Part shown: positions 9,495 to 17,728 of the stretch, one piece after another
How positions within the stretch are numbered: the stretch's first letter is position 1
How the letters are laid out: every line of letters starts with the position of its first letter
The notes under the pieces: model-generated
What the model saw: only the letters and a program-made list of their open reading frames with translations
Databases searched by the model: none
What the model was told of the DNA's origin: nothing
Assembly (NCBI GenBank): GCA_034189035.1
Contig: JAXHVA010000019.1
Span: forward strand, 1 to 52,574
Source of the DNA: JAUXFK01 sp034189035
GTDB taxonomy: Bacteria > Desulfobacterota > UBA8473
DNA: 52,574 nucleotides
Direction of reading: 5' to 3'
Program-made: the position numbers and the translations under genes

Positions 9495-11102
9495 TTATCC
9501 AGTGTAATGAGAGATAAAACAATGGGGATCCCGTTCCTTAAATACATTAAGGCCATAGCTATATGTGACGGCAAGGCAGCCACCACAAACCGGACGGATA
9601 TCACAGGATCGACATGCAAGGGAACCCTCACGGTAGCGTTTTGCGATGTCAGACTCATAAACATCAGTGATATTTTGCTTGAGGATATTCCCTATAGGAG
9701 AAGGGAACTTCCTGCATGCGTGAGCCTCTCCGTCTGGAAGGATTGTGATAAAGTTGAATGCCGCACCGCATCCAAAGTCAGTACACCCCCCAAATGGTTC
9801 AACGTGTCTTTGGTGATGTATGATGTTTATGAGATTGTCTTTGAAACCAATAATAGGATTTCTTTGAGCGGCCTCCACATATTCTTTTAAAAATGCTGCA
9901 TAATCACTGAGGTTGGGGAGTTGAAGACTCGTCCCTTCTCCAACTTGAGAGAGACGGTTAAAGGTGAAGTAATCCGCATGTCCCCGAAGCCTGTCTACAA
10001 GGGGAATGACCTGATTTATGTTATCTTTATTAAGCGTAAGCATTACCGTTGAAGGGATATCAAGGTCACGAAGAATCCCTAAAAACTCGATGACGCGATT
10101 GAAATATCCTAGACCTCTTATTTCATCGTTGTAATCGGGTAGACCTTCGAGGCTTACCTGGTAGTAATTCGGTTTCTGAATCGTCAGGATTTCTTCAATC
10201 TGTTTCCTGGGAGCAGGGTTTCCTAAGATTGAAGTGGAAAAACATCGTTTTGCCGCTTCATGATAGAGATCAAAAAAATGTGAATACAGTAGAGGGTTGC
10301 CTCCGGTGAAGCATACATGTCCTTTTACATGATAACTTCTACAGAAGTTTAGTAGATCATCGAGGATGCTGTATGCCTGTTTAAGAGTCAAAGGCGACCG
10401 TTTGCTCCGGTCATAGCAGTGTTTACAATGGAGGTCACAGGCATGCGTTATATGCCACTGGAGGGTAAAGGATGACGGTGATAGGAAGGTTTTAGGAGTC
10501 TCCGGCTTTATAGGGAAGCTATTCGTATTCCTCCGGATGCGTGAGGGGGGTGCAAGCAAGATACCCTTGTCGATTGCATACTGCAAAGTGGCTTCGATCC
10601 TCTCCTTTGGAAGGTTACCTGATTTTGTTACTTCCTCTAAAGGGATTCCTTCGACTATAATCTTGAGCGCAAGGAGATCCTCCGCTTGTGCAACATCGAC
10701 ATGTACTTTCCTAGTCTTAATTTCGCGCCACAGAACAACCCACTCATCCTTGGGGTGAGGGAAAACAGACGGGATATCCTCTTTGTTGATGAGAGTTTGT
10801 GTGAGATGCCATGAAAGATGGAGTAATTCGACTGTGGGATTGATGATGAACTTGTCAACTTCATAAGGAATCTCAACATCTTTCGTCATCACAACATGTC
10901 GAGTCCACTCTAATTCTGCGAGGTCAGGAAGGAAATCCGGCAAAATATGCTTTTCCTGTAAAGCAGAGAGTAAGCTTGCAAACGTCTCTGTTTTCAATGA
11001 TTCTCCACATGCTTCGATCACGCGGTTCCACGCATTGAGTCCCAGAGCCCTGCGGCAAGTCGTATAGATCTTCTCTATATCCTTCACCCTGGTAGATTCC
11101 AT
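9495..11102 (-). CDS. peptide-modifying radical SAM/SPASM maturase (SbtM-like)
   Basis: 535 residues. The N-terminal ~200 residues hold a helical domain with LPDFLPDLAELEW, like the N-terminal domains of DUF2063/HvfC-type proteins. The radical SAM core follows with the cluster motif CDLHCKHC (near residue 220) and CFTGGNPLL. The C-terminus is a SPASM domain with Cys for two more iron-sulfur clusters, in CTDFGCG, ACRKFPSPIGN, CRSCDIRPVCGGC and HCF. This layout is that of RiPP maturases that act on Cys-containing peptides. The gene lies 261 bp downstream of a Cys-Gly repeat peptide on the same strand. Both resemble, from memory, the thio(seleno)oxazole-modification pair SbtM/SbtA; the subfamily name needs a profile search. 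Confidence 0.82.
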   Translation of the reverse strand: MESTRVKDIEKIYTTCRRALGLNAWNRVIEACGESLKTETFASLLSALQEKHILPDFLPDLAELEWTRHVVMTKDVEIPYEVDKFIINPTVELLHLSWHLTQTLINKEDIPSVFPHPKDEWVVLWREIKTRKVHVDVAQAEDLLALKIIVEGIPLEEVTKSGNLPKERIEATLQYAIDKGILLAPPSRIRRNTNSFPIKPETPKTFLSPSSFTLQWHITHACDLHCKHCYDRSKRSPLTLKQAYSILDDLLNFCRSYHVKGHVCFTGGNPLLYSHFFDLYHEAAKRCFSTSILGNPAPRKQIEEILTIQKPNYYQVSLEGLPDYNDEIRGLGYFNRVIEFLGILRDLDIPSTVMLTLNKDNINQVIPLVDRLRGHADYFTFNRLSQVGEGTSLQLPNLSDYAAFLKEYVEAAQRNPIIGFKDNLINIIHHQRHVEPFGGCTDFGCGAAFNFITILPDGEAHACRKFPSPIGNILKQNITDVYESDIAKRYREGSLACRSCDIRPVCGGCLAVTYSYGLNVFKERDPHCFISHYTG

Positions 11103-11363
11103 AAACTACCGAGTCCGATTGTATTGCGATTTTATAGTGTCTTGAAATACAAAGCAATGTCTCTTTGCTTGAATTATCAGGTATAATTAGTCGTTCTTCT
11201 CAAGAGTGCGGAAGGCTTTCTTTCCTCATATCGACTCAGGACAGAAGGTGCGAATTCCCTTCTAGAGTAGAATCAGATTAAAAACTTACGATTTTTCTTC
11301 CTTCAAGTGTATAACAGCTTGAAATCGTGGTATAAATCTGCATGCCTTCCGTAAGCTTCGATA
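11103..11363 (-). other. spacer between precursor peptide and maturase genes
   Basis: No further gene is evident. Near 11288-11327 an imperfect inverted repeat (ACGATTT...TCAAG / CTTGA..AATCGT) lies just beyond the precursor stop. It could be an RNA structure that lowers read-through, so that peptide is made in excess over maturase. The same frame stays open for 25 codons after the precursor's UGA; see the finding on that stop. Confidence 0.35.
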
Positions 11364-11672
11364 TCAGCTTCCGCAAGAGCCTTTTTCACTTGTACCACCA
11401 CCGCAAGAGCCTTTCTCCATTGTACCACCACCGCAAGAGCCTTTCTCCATTGTACCACCACCGCAAGAGCCTTTCTCCATTGTACCACCACCACAAGAGC
11501 CTTTCTCCATTGTACCACCACCACAAGATGATTTTTCCTGCACGTTTGTTTTCGATGCCCCTGAGTCCTTTCCGCAACTGCTTGCGGAATTGCAACCACT
11601 AGGTAAAATTCCTACCCCTGCAATAAGACTTGCTAGACCCAATCCTGCTAAAAGCTGCTTAATATTTCCCAT
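11364..11672 (-). CDS. Cys-Gly repeat RiPP precursor peptide (SbtA-like)
   Basis: 102 residues with AGGAGG eight bases before the ATG. The leader (MGNIKQLLAGLGLASLIAGVG) is hydrophobic, of the LLAGLGLASL type I recall for SbtA peptides. The core has five SCGGGT[MS]EK units in ten-residue steps and a last SCGS; Cys lie at 27, 33, 50, 60, 70, 80, 90 and 100. Every repeat Cys is followed by Gly, the pair expected for ring formation between Cys and the preceding backbone. The Cys at 27 is in LPSGC, a poor lipobox, so I do not call it a lipoprotein. The radical SAM/SPASM gene just downstream is the natural maturase. The product and its use are not known to me. Confidence 0.82.
   Translation of the reverse strand: MGNIKQLLAGLGLASLIAGVGILPSGCNSASSCGKDSGASKTNVQEKSSCGGGTMEKGSCGGGTMEKGSCGGGTMEKGSCGGGTMEKGSCGGGTSEKGSCGS
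11371..11520 (-). repeat. five tandem 30-bp repeats inside the precursor gene
   Basis: Units begin at 11371, 11401, 11431, 11461 and 11491. The units at 11401, 11431 and 11461 are identical; 11491 differs by one base (CCACAAG for CCGCAAG) and 11371 differs in the CTTTTTCACTT part. Each unit encodes one ten-residue GSCGGGTMEK step. Identity at silent positions means recent copying, so repeat number probably varies among strains. The frame is kept, which excludes a CRISPR array. Confidence 0.95.
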
Positions 11673-11740
11673 AATGATTCCTCCTTTGTGAATAATTATT
11701 TATGACCCTTTTGTGATCAATTGTAGCGAAAACATTCAAT

Positions 11741-11821
11741 GTAACAGTGTCCATCCTGAAATGATCAAGCTGAATATTTAAGGTCTAAGCAAAAGAGCCA
11801 TTTCAGGATGGACACTGTTAC
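11741..11821. repeat. perfect 23-bp inverted repeat with 35-base loop
   Basis: The left arm 11741-11763 (GTAACAGTGTCC...) and right arm 11799-11821 are exact reverse complements. It lies between the divergent precursor gene (minus) and the dcw promoter (plus). No T-run follows on either strand. An 81-bp unit with perfect ends could be a miniature inverted-repeat element, a very stable hairpin insulating the two divergent promoters, or an operator. I saw no second copy in the window. Confidence 0.7.
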
Positions 11822-12095
11822 GTAAAAAACTCTTTTCGTTTTAACTAAATAGGCTGTTAATTCGAGTTAACCCAAATAACCTCATAATATTGTGGAACGT
11901 ATAACATGAAATATTTTACGTTGTCAACACTAAATTGAATATAAATACAGGTCTATTTTTTTTTAAACTCTATTTTTTATGGGCGTTATTATTTATTTGA
12001 TACTATATATTGTGGTATCAATTATTTTGATACAATATGTAGAATTCAATGCCTAATGAAAGTCGAAAAAAAATTAAAAAAATTAAATATTTATC

Positions 12096-12124
12096 TTGAC
12101 AATGTATTTTTTTACATATACAGT
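12096..12124 (+). promoter_or_regulatory. sigma-70-like promoter of the dcw operon
   Basis: A consensus -35 (TTGACA, 12096-12101) and a -10-like TACAGT (12119-12124) are separated by 17 bases. The DNA upstream is very AT-rich, with A-tracts that could act as an UP element. The three TGGTA repeats start nine bases beyond the -10, so they would overlap the transcription start and first transcribed bases. Confidence 0.65.
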
Positions 12125-12132
12125 GTTTAAAA

Positions 12133-12157
12133 TGGTAAAAAGTGGTAAATAATGGTA
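12133..12157 (+). promoter_or_regulatory. three TGGTA repeats, probable MraZ operator
   Basis: TGGTA occurs at 12133, 12143 and 12153, exactly ten bases apart, so all face the same side of the helix. MraZ proteins bind short G-rich direct repeats of TGG-type with 5-bp spacers in front of mraZ and repress their own operon. This arrangement, just after the promoter and 34 bases before mraZ, fits that role. Binding has not been shown here. Confidence 0.65.
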
Positions 12158-12190
12158 TGATTAAGGACGAAAAAAAAACCAGAGTTAGTT

Positions 12191-12637
12191 ATGTTTCGTG
12201 GAAGGTATGAACATACAATAGACCCAAAAGGAAGAGTGAGTCTCCCTGTTAAATTTAGAGATATTTTAAATGAAAGGTATGACGACCGATTGGTGATTAC
12301 TAACTTTGATTCCTGCCTTGCGGCCTACCCATATGATGAGTGGACGCTATTAGAGGAGAAGGTAAGCTCTCTATCAATGCTTAATAAGGATGTTAAATCC
12401 TTTCTCCGTTTCTTCATATCTGGAGCAGCGGAATGCAGCATAGACAAGCAGGGGAGAATACTCATCCCCCCTGTTTTGAGGGAATATGCAAAGCTGGAGA
12501 AGGATATTGTCTTTGCAGGTGTGATAAAGAAGATAGAAATCTGGAGTAAGGATAGGTGGGAACAGGCGTTTGCTATAGCGAAAGATGATTTCGATAAGGT
12601 CAGTAAGAATCTAGAAGGTTGGGATTTGGGAATATAG
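12191..12637 (+). CDS. mraZ: transcriptional regulator MraZ
   Basis: 148 residues, the usual length. It has two SpoVT/AbrB-like halves, each with the family DxKGR-type motif: DPKGRVSLPVKFR near residue 12 and DKQGRILIPPVLR near residue 90. MraZ is a nucleoid-located DNA-binding protein forming rings of eight to twelve subunits, and controls transcription of the dcw cluster from short repeats upstream, which are present here. First gene of the operon; 188 bases separate it from rsmH, the longest gap in the first part of the cluster. Confidence 0.97.
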   Translation: MFRGRYEHTIDPKGRVSLPVKFRDILNERYDDRLVITNFDSCLAAYPYDEWTLLEEKVSSLSMLNKDVKSFLRFFISGAAECSIDKQGRILIPPVLREYAKLEKDIVFAGVIKKIEIWSKDRWEQAFAIAKDDFDKVSKNLEGWDLGI

Positions 12638-12825
12638 AACTTTTTAAATAAAAGGGCAACCCTGTTAGCCTACAGTACATATCAAAAGACATCTTGATAA
12701 TCGATACGAGTGGAGATAAAAGTATAGAAGAGTTTAAATGATTATCTGGGGAATATATTCAAGGTAGTAGCGGCTGGTAATCAATTTATTAGCTATGACT
12801 CACATTGAGGATGCGTTAACGAGCT

Positions 12826-13773
12826 TTGAGGTCCAGGAACAGTATTGAGCATATCCCAGTATTGGTAAAGGAAATATTGGAAGGTCTTAATTGCCAACCA
12901 GGCGGGCTTTATGTTGACGCTACCTTAGGCAGCGGAGGGCATTCTCTTGAGATATTAAAATCCAGTTCCCCAAATGGGAGATTGATAGGAATAGATTGGG
13001 ACGAAGAAGCAATAAGACTTGCCAGCAGTAAGTTAAATGGATTTCAACACAGGCTAACAATAGTTCATGACAACTTCAAGAATATAAATACTATTTTAAT
13101 GGATCTCAAAGTAGATGCGGTTGATGGTGTATTACTTGATTTGGGAGTATCTTCAATTCAGTTGGGAGATAAAGGGAGGGGTTTTAGTTTTGAACATGAA
13201 GGGCCAATAGACATGCGAATGGATAGAAGCTCCATGGTTAAGGCATTTGACCTGATTAATGTTCTTCCTGTACAAGAGCTTGAACAAATACTTTGGAAAT
13301 ACGGTGAAGAGCGTTTTGCAAAAAGAATTGCCAGGTCAATTGATAACCATAGGAAGAAATTACCCATATCTACGACCATACAACTAGCTGATATTGTTCG
13401 TAAAGCGATGCCGACCAAACATTATCCGAAGAGAATCGATCCTGCGACAAAGACATTTCAGGCGATTCGGATTGCCCTTAATGATGAACTAAAGAACCTC
13501 GAAACTGTTATTGTGAGAAGTATTGATCATATTAAAAAGGGTGGTAGGTTTTGCATCATATCTTTTCACTCACTTGAGGACAGGATTGTCAAACGATCAT
13601 TCAGGGTAAACGAGGGAAGATGTACATGCCCTCCTGATATGCCTCAGTGTATGTGTCTCAAGGAGAAGAGGTTAAAAATACTGACCAAAAAACCAATAAC
13701 CCCATCAGGGGATGAGAAAAGAAAAAACCCAAAATCGAGAACTGCCAAATTAAGGATTGCTGAAAGACTATAA
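12826..13773 (+). CDS. rsmH: 16S rRNA (cytosine-1402-N4) methyltransferase RsmH
   Basis: About 315 residues. The S-adenosylmethionine motif is VDATLGSGGHS; then come LLDLGVSSIQLG, RGFSF and RMD, typical of RsmH/MraW. The C-terminus has CTCPPDMPQCMC and KKPITPS, also conserved. The enzyme methylates C1402 in the decoding centre of 16S rRNA. The start is doubtful: the TTG at 12826 gives the expected HIPVLVKE near residue 9, but no ATG lies nearby in frame and the ribosome site is weak. An ATT codon a few residues later is another possibility. Confidence 0.94.
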   Translation: MRSRNSIEHIPVLVKEILEGLNCQPGGLYVDATLGSGGHSLEILKSSSPNGRLIGIDWDEEAIRLASSKLNGFQHRLTIVHDNFKNINTILMDLKVDAVDGVLLDLGVSSIQLGDKGRGFSFEHEGPIDMRMDRSSMVKAFDLINVLPVQELEQILWKYGEERFAKRIARSIDNHRKKLPISTTIQLADIVRKAMPTKHYPKRIDPATKTFQAIRIALNDELKNLETVIVRSIDHIKKGGRFCIISFHSLEDRIVKRSFRVNEGRCTCPPDMPQCMCLKEKRLKILTKKPITPSGDEKRKNPKSRTAKLRIAERL

Positions 13774-13794
13774 ACAGTGTATTGAGGATATTTT

Positions 13795-14142
13795 ATGCAG
13801 AGAATCGTTGCAAAAGGGCCTATCTTCAATAAAAAAATCCTTAAAAATCCTACCTTTACAGGGCATTTAAGCAAAAAATCCTACAATATCTTGCTGTCTA
13901 TTATTATTACAGTCGTAGTGATATTATGTTCTCTTTTTTGTGTGTGGTCACATATTCAGGTGATCAACTTAGGTTACGAAATCAGCCAGGCAAATACCAA
14001 GAGCAAAGAACTCCTCCAATTGAATAAGAAACTGAAATTGGAGATAGCCACCCTCACCTCACCAAACCGTGTTGAGGGAATTGCAAAGAGTAAACTCAGG
14101 CTCATATCTCCGAAGCCAGACCAGTTGTTCATAATGAAATAA
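13795..14142 (+). CDS. ftsL: cell division protein FtsL
   Basis: 115 residues with a charged cytoplasmic N-terminus, one membrane helix (YNILLSIIITVVVILCSLFC, about residues 31-50) and a short coiled coil with leucine spacing. The C-terminus (PNRVEGIAKSKLRLISPKPDQL) is typical of FtsL. FtsL joins FtsB and FtsQ in the divisome and activates the FtsWI synthase. Sequence likeness is always weak for this protein; identity is supported strongly by position between rsmH and ftsI. GAGG precedes the ATG. Confidence 0.9.
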   Translation: MQRIVAKGPIFNKKILKNPTFTGHLSKKSYNILLSIIITVVVILCSLFCVWSHIQVINLGYEISQANTKSKELLQLNKKLKLEIATLTSPNRVEGIAKSKLRLISPKPDQLFIMK

Positions 14143-14153
14143 TAGGCTGATCA

Positions 14154-16115
14154 ATGAAATGGGTCAGATTTAGAATATTTATAATACTTCTTGTCTTTAT
14201 CATTGCCAGCATCGCAATTTCTGTTCGTGCCTATCAGCTACACGTACTGAAAAACAAAGAATTGAGTCAACTTACTGAAAACCAAGTTAAGAGAGTTATT
14301 ACCGTAGCTCCCAAGAGAGGCGTCATATACGATTGCAAAAGAGAAGAGATAGCCATTAGCATCGATGTAGCATCTATATATGCACAGCCTTCTAAAATAA
14401 CCAATAAGAGAGAATATGCCAGGAAGCTTTCACGCATTCTAAAAATAAAGAGAAGAGACCTGATAAAGAAGCTGAACAGCGACAAATCCTTTGTCTGGAT
14501 TAAAAGAAAGGTTGCCCCAGATGAGTCAAAGAAGGTGGAGAGCTTGAATCTAGATGGCATAAATTTTCTTACTGAGGCTAAAAGATTCTATCCGAGCCGT
14601 GAGATAGCAAGCAATGTTATTGGGTTTGTCGGGATAGACTCTAAGGGGTTAGAAGGCTTGGAATTTAACTATGACAAAGATCTTAAGGGTAAGGCAACTT
14701 ACTCATCTGTACAAAGAGATGCATTGGGGAGAATAATATTTGGTAAGCAGCTAAAGCAAAGGAAAAACGTAATGGGCAATGAGCTGATTCTTACAATTGA
14801 TAAAACGATTCAGTATATAGCAGAGGAAGAACTGCGGAAAGCAGTTCGAAAAACCCGGGCAAAAAGCGGGACAGTCGTTGTTATGAGACCCGATACAGGT
14901 GAGATACTGGCTATGGCTATACAACCACAGTATAATCCTAATGTCTTTTGGAAATATAAACCTTCTTCTTGGAGAAACAGAGCAGTAACGGATAGCTTTG
15001 AACCAGGATCCACATTTAAAGTCTTTCTGTTAGCAGCAGTACTAGAAGAAGGCGTTGTATCCCAAAGAGATATCTTCTTTTGCGAAAATGGCTCATATCG
15101 TGTTGGCAAAAACACAATAAATGATGTCCATCCCCATGCATGGCTCACAATAAAGAGGATCATACAATACTCGAGTAACATAGGTGTATCTAAAGTAGGA
15201 GAAAGGTTGGGAAAGGAAAAATTCCATGAATATATAAGGAAATTTGGGTTTGGAGAAAGGACGAATGTCAACTTGCCAGGAGAGACGAATGGATTGGTCC
15301 GATCACCTCAAAATTGGAAAAAGATCGACATGAATACCATATCTTTCGGACAAGGGGTTTCGGTTTCTGCTATTCAGTTAATTAATGGGCTTTGTACAAT
15401 TGCAAATAAGGGATTCTTAATGAAACCTTATATAGTGAAAAATATCGTCACTTCAGATGGGAAGGTTATAAAAGAGTTTAAACCTCATATCGTGAGAAGG
15501 GTTATCTCTGAAAAAACTGCCAGGGATGTTACGTCAATATTAAAGTCCACAGTGAAAAAAGGTGGGACGGGTACAAAGGCATTTATAGACGGCTATGAAG
15601 TAGCAGGTAAGACTGGAACCGCTCAAAAAGCCAATCCGTATACAGGCGGTTATTATAAAAATAAATATATCGCTTCATTTATAGGGTTTGCCCCTGCTGA
15701 TCATCCTCAAATAGCGATACTGGTAGTAATCGACGAACCTGAGGGAACTCCATATGGAGGAGAAGTTGCTGCCCCTGTGTTTAAGGCATGTGCAGAAAAA
15801 ACACTCAATTATATGGGGATAACGCCCAAAAGTATTTTGGTAAAGAGGAATCCCGACCGTTTGAAAACTCTCATAGCGAAGAAAGATTTAAAAAAACAAC
15901 GCATCAGGGAATTTATTGTACCAGCTAAATCTAGGAAGTTTGTAATGCCTGATCTTACAGGATTAAGCATGAGGCAGGCACTCAAAGTCCTGCATGGTTC
16001 GAATATAGATATAAAAATCACAGGAAGTGGCAGGGCAATAAAGCAAAGCGTAAAGCCAGGAAGGTCAATCACTGACGGAGATAAATGTTGGATACATTTT
16101 CAACAACCATTATAA
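14154..16115 (+). CDS. ftsI: division transpeptidase FtsI (PBP3) with PASTA domain
   Basis: 653 residues. One N-terminal membrane helix (residues ~5-25) is followed by the class B PBP dimerisation region (RGVIYDCKREEIA) and the transpeptidase domain. The penicillin-binding motifs are Ser286-x-x-Lys289 in PGSTFK, S340-S-N342 and K486-T-G488. It makes the septal cross-links together with FtsW. A C-terminal PASTA domain (about residues 590-650, VMPDLTGLSMRQALKVL) is absent from E. coli FtsI but is known in deltaproteobacterial and Gram-positive homologues. It starts 11 bases after ftsL ends. Confidence 0.96.
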   Translation: MKWVRFRIFIILLVFIIASIAISVRAYQLHVLKNKELSQLTENQVKRVITVAPKRGVIYDCKREEIAISIDVASIYAQPSKITNKREYARKLSRILKIKRRDLIKKLNSDKSFVWIKRKVAPDESKKVESLNLDGINFLTEAKRFYPSREIASNVIGFVGIDSKGLEGLEFNYDKDLKGKATYSSVQRDALGRIIFGKQLKQRKNVMGNELILTIDKTIQYIAEEELRKAVRKTRAKSGTVVVMRPDTGEILAMAIQPQYNPNVFWKYKPSSWRNRAVTDSFEPGSTFKVFLLAAVLEEGVVSQRDIFFCENGSYRVGKNTINDVHPHAWLTIKRIIQYSSNIGVSKVGERLGKEKFHEYIRKFGFGERTNVNLPGETNGLVRSPQNWKKIDMNTISFGQGVSVSAIQLINGLCTIANKGFLMKPYIVKNIVTSDGKVIKEFKPHIVRRVISEKTARDVTSILKSTVKKGGTGTKAFIDGYEVAGKTGTAQKANPYTGGYYKNKYIASFIGFAPADHPQIAILVVIDEPEGTPYGGEVAAPVFKACAEKTLNYMGITPKSILVKRNPDRLKTLIAKKDLKKQRIREFIVPAKSRKFVMPDLTGLSMRQALKVLHGSNIDIKITGSGRAIKQSVKPGRSITDGDKCWIHFQQPL

Positions 16116-16162
16116 ACCCGAAAAATTTCATGCATCACTTTTGACCATAGGGTGTGAATAAA

Positions 16163-17728
16163 ATGAAACTCAATGATTTACTGAAGGAAATCGAAGACAA
16201 GGAAGTGATCGGAAATAGATCATTGGAAGTGAGTCGAATTTCCTATAATTCTAAAGACGTAGTTGAGAACTCTTTATTTATTGCGATAAAGGGAAGCAAG
16301 TCTGACGGTCATACCTTTATCAGTGAAGCCATTTCTAAAGGTGCAAGGGCAGTTGTTGTTGAAAAACTACCAAAGGGTATAAAAGATGTCACGGTCATTT
16401 TAACCTACGACACACGACTGGCAATGGCTAAGATCGCTGCCCGGTTTTATAATGATCCATCTTCTGATATCGTATTGGTTGGTATCACAGGTACCAATGG
16501 AAAAACCACTACTGCATATCTAGTGGAGTCAATATTTGAGGAAGCGGGCCTAAAGACAGGGATGATTGGCACAATAAATTATCACTATGGAGAAAAAACG
16601 ATTCCTGCATCGATGACCACACCAGAATCCCTCGATATCCAAAGGATATTAAGCGAGATGGCGGAAGATGGGGTTACCCATGTTGTTATGGAGGTATCTT
16701 CCCATGCGCTCGATTTAAAGCGAGTGGAATCCCTCCACTTTAATGCGGGTCTATTTACTAACCTTACACAAGACCATTTAGACTACCATCAGACCATGGA
16801 GCACTATTTTAGAAGCAAGGCCATACTCTTTAACAGGCTTCTGGCGAAAGCAGGCAATAATGGAGTCTCATATGCCATACTCAATGAGGATGACCCCTAT
16901 AGTAAGATCCTTTCTGAGAATACGACGCCACATATCATTCACTATGGAGTTAAGAACAAGGCGGATGTCTTTCCAGTAAACACTCTACTTACATTGGATG
17001 GAATATCAGCAGAGATAGAGACTCCAAAGGGTACCCTCAGAATCAAATCCCCACTGATTGGAGAGTTCAACCTTTACAACATCTTGGCAGCTATTGGTGT
17101 TGGGATAAGTCAAAAAATACCACTAAATGATATAAAGAGGGGCATAGAGAGCTTGGATAGTGTTCCAGGAAGATTTGAACGGATAGAAAGCAAGGAAGGC
17201 ATCGGTATTATCGTTGACTACGCACACACGGGTGATGCCCTAAAGAGGACATTAGAAACAATAAAGAGTATCTCAAAAGGCAGGATAATTACAGTATTTG
17301 GATGTGGGGGGGACAGAGATAAACTCAAAAGACCCATAATGGGGGCTATCTCTGGTAAGTACAGCGATCTTTCGATTATAACATCGGACAATCCTCGAAC
17401 TGAAAATCCAAATACTATTATCGAAGCAATCAAAGAAGGGATGGAAGGCTCAGGAGCAAGAGAATATAATCAGATGGATTCAATGGGTAACTTCAGTCAA
17501 AAAGGGTACATTACCATCGTTGACCGTCTTGAGGCAATCAGATTTGCGATTGATACTGCAAAACCTCGAGATACAGTCTTAATTGCCGGAAAGGGTCATG
17601 AAGACTATCAGATCACAGGAGATAAAAGGACGCCATTTAACGATCGGAAAGAGGCGAGAAATGCAATCGCGCAAAGAGAAAAGGCACTTTCATTAAAATG
17701 TCCGAAGCAGACTATAAATTCTCAGTAA
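16163..17728 (+). CDS. murE: UDP-MurNAc-tripeptide synthetase MurE
   Basis: About 521 residues. The P-loop is GITGTNGKTTTAY. The motif DNPR (in TSDNPRTENP) marks enzymes that add meso-diaminopimelate rather than lysine, so the wall should be of the A1-gamma, Gram-negative type. KGHEDYQ near the C-terminus is also typical. I chose the ATG at 16163 because AGGGTG lies eight bases upstream; a GTG at 16154 is in frame but has no site. The 3' end overlaps murF by 31 bases. Confidence 0.96.
   Translation: MKLNDLLKEIEDKEVIGNRSLEVSRISYNSKDVVENSLFIAIKGSKSDGHTFISEAISKGARAVVVEKLPKGIKDVTVILTYDTRLAMAKIAARFYNDPSSDIVLVGITGTNGKTTTAYLVESIFEEAGLKTGMIGTINYHYGEKTIPASMTTPESLDIQRILSEMAEDGVTHVVMEVSSHALDLKRVESLHFNAGLFTNLTQDHLDYHQTMEHYFRSKAILFNRLLAKAGNNGVSYAILNEDDPYSKILSENTTPHIIHYGVKNKADVFPVNTLLTLDGISAEIETPKGTLRIKSPLIGEFNLYNILAAIGVGISQKIPLNDIKRGIESLDSVPGRFERIESKEGIGIIVDYAHTGDALKRTLETIKSISKGRIITVFGCGGDRDKLKRPIMGAISGKYSDLSIITSDNPRTENPNTIIEAIKEGMEGSGAREYNQMDSMGNFSQKGYITIVDRLEAIRFAIDTAKPRDTVLIAGKGHEDYQITGDKRTPFNDRKEARNAIAQREKALSLKCPKQTINSQ

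Noticed and set aside
11371..11520. 30-bp tandem repeats as a CRISPR array
   Set aside because: There are no spacers, the units are contiguous and each keeps a ten-residue reading frame in a peptide with a good ribosome site.
11342..11602. Plus-strand frame with LYHHRKSLSP repeats
   Set aside because: It is the complement of the RiPP precursor repeats and has no ribosome site; likewise other frames over the same repeats.
11550..11672. RiPP precursor as a lipoprotein
   Set aside because: The sequence before Cys27 is LPSG, with Pro at -3, a poor lipobox; the hydrophobic part fits a RiPP leader better.
12638..12825. Possible riboswitch (AGGGCAACCCT...) between mraZ and rsmH
   Set aside because: I compared it with the cyclic-di-GMP-I pattern; only a few bases agree and the second half of the motif is missing.
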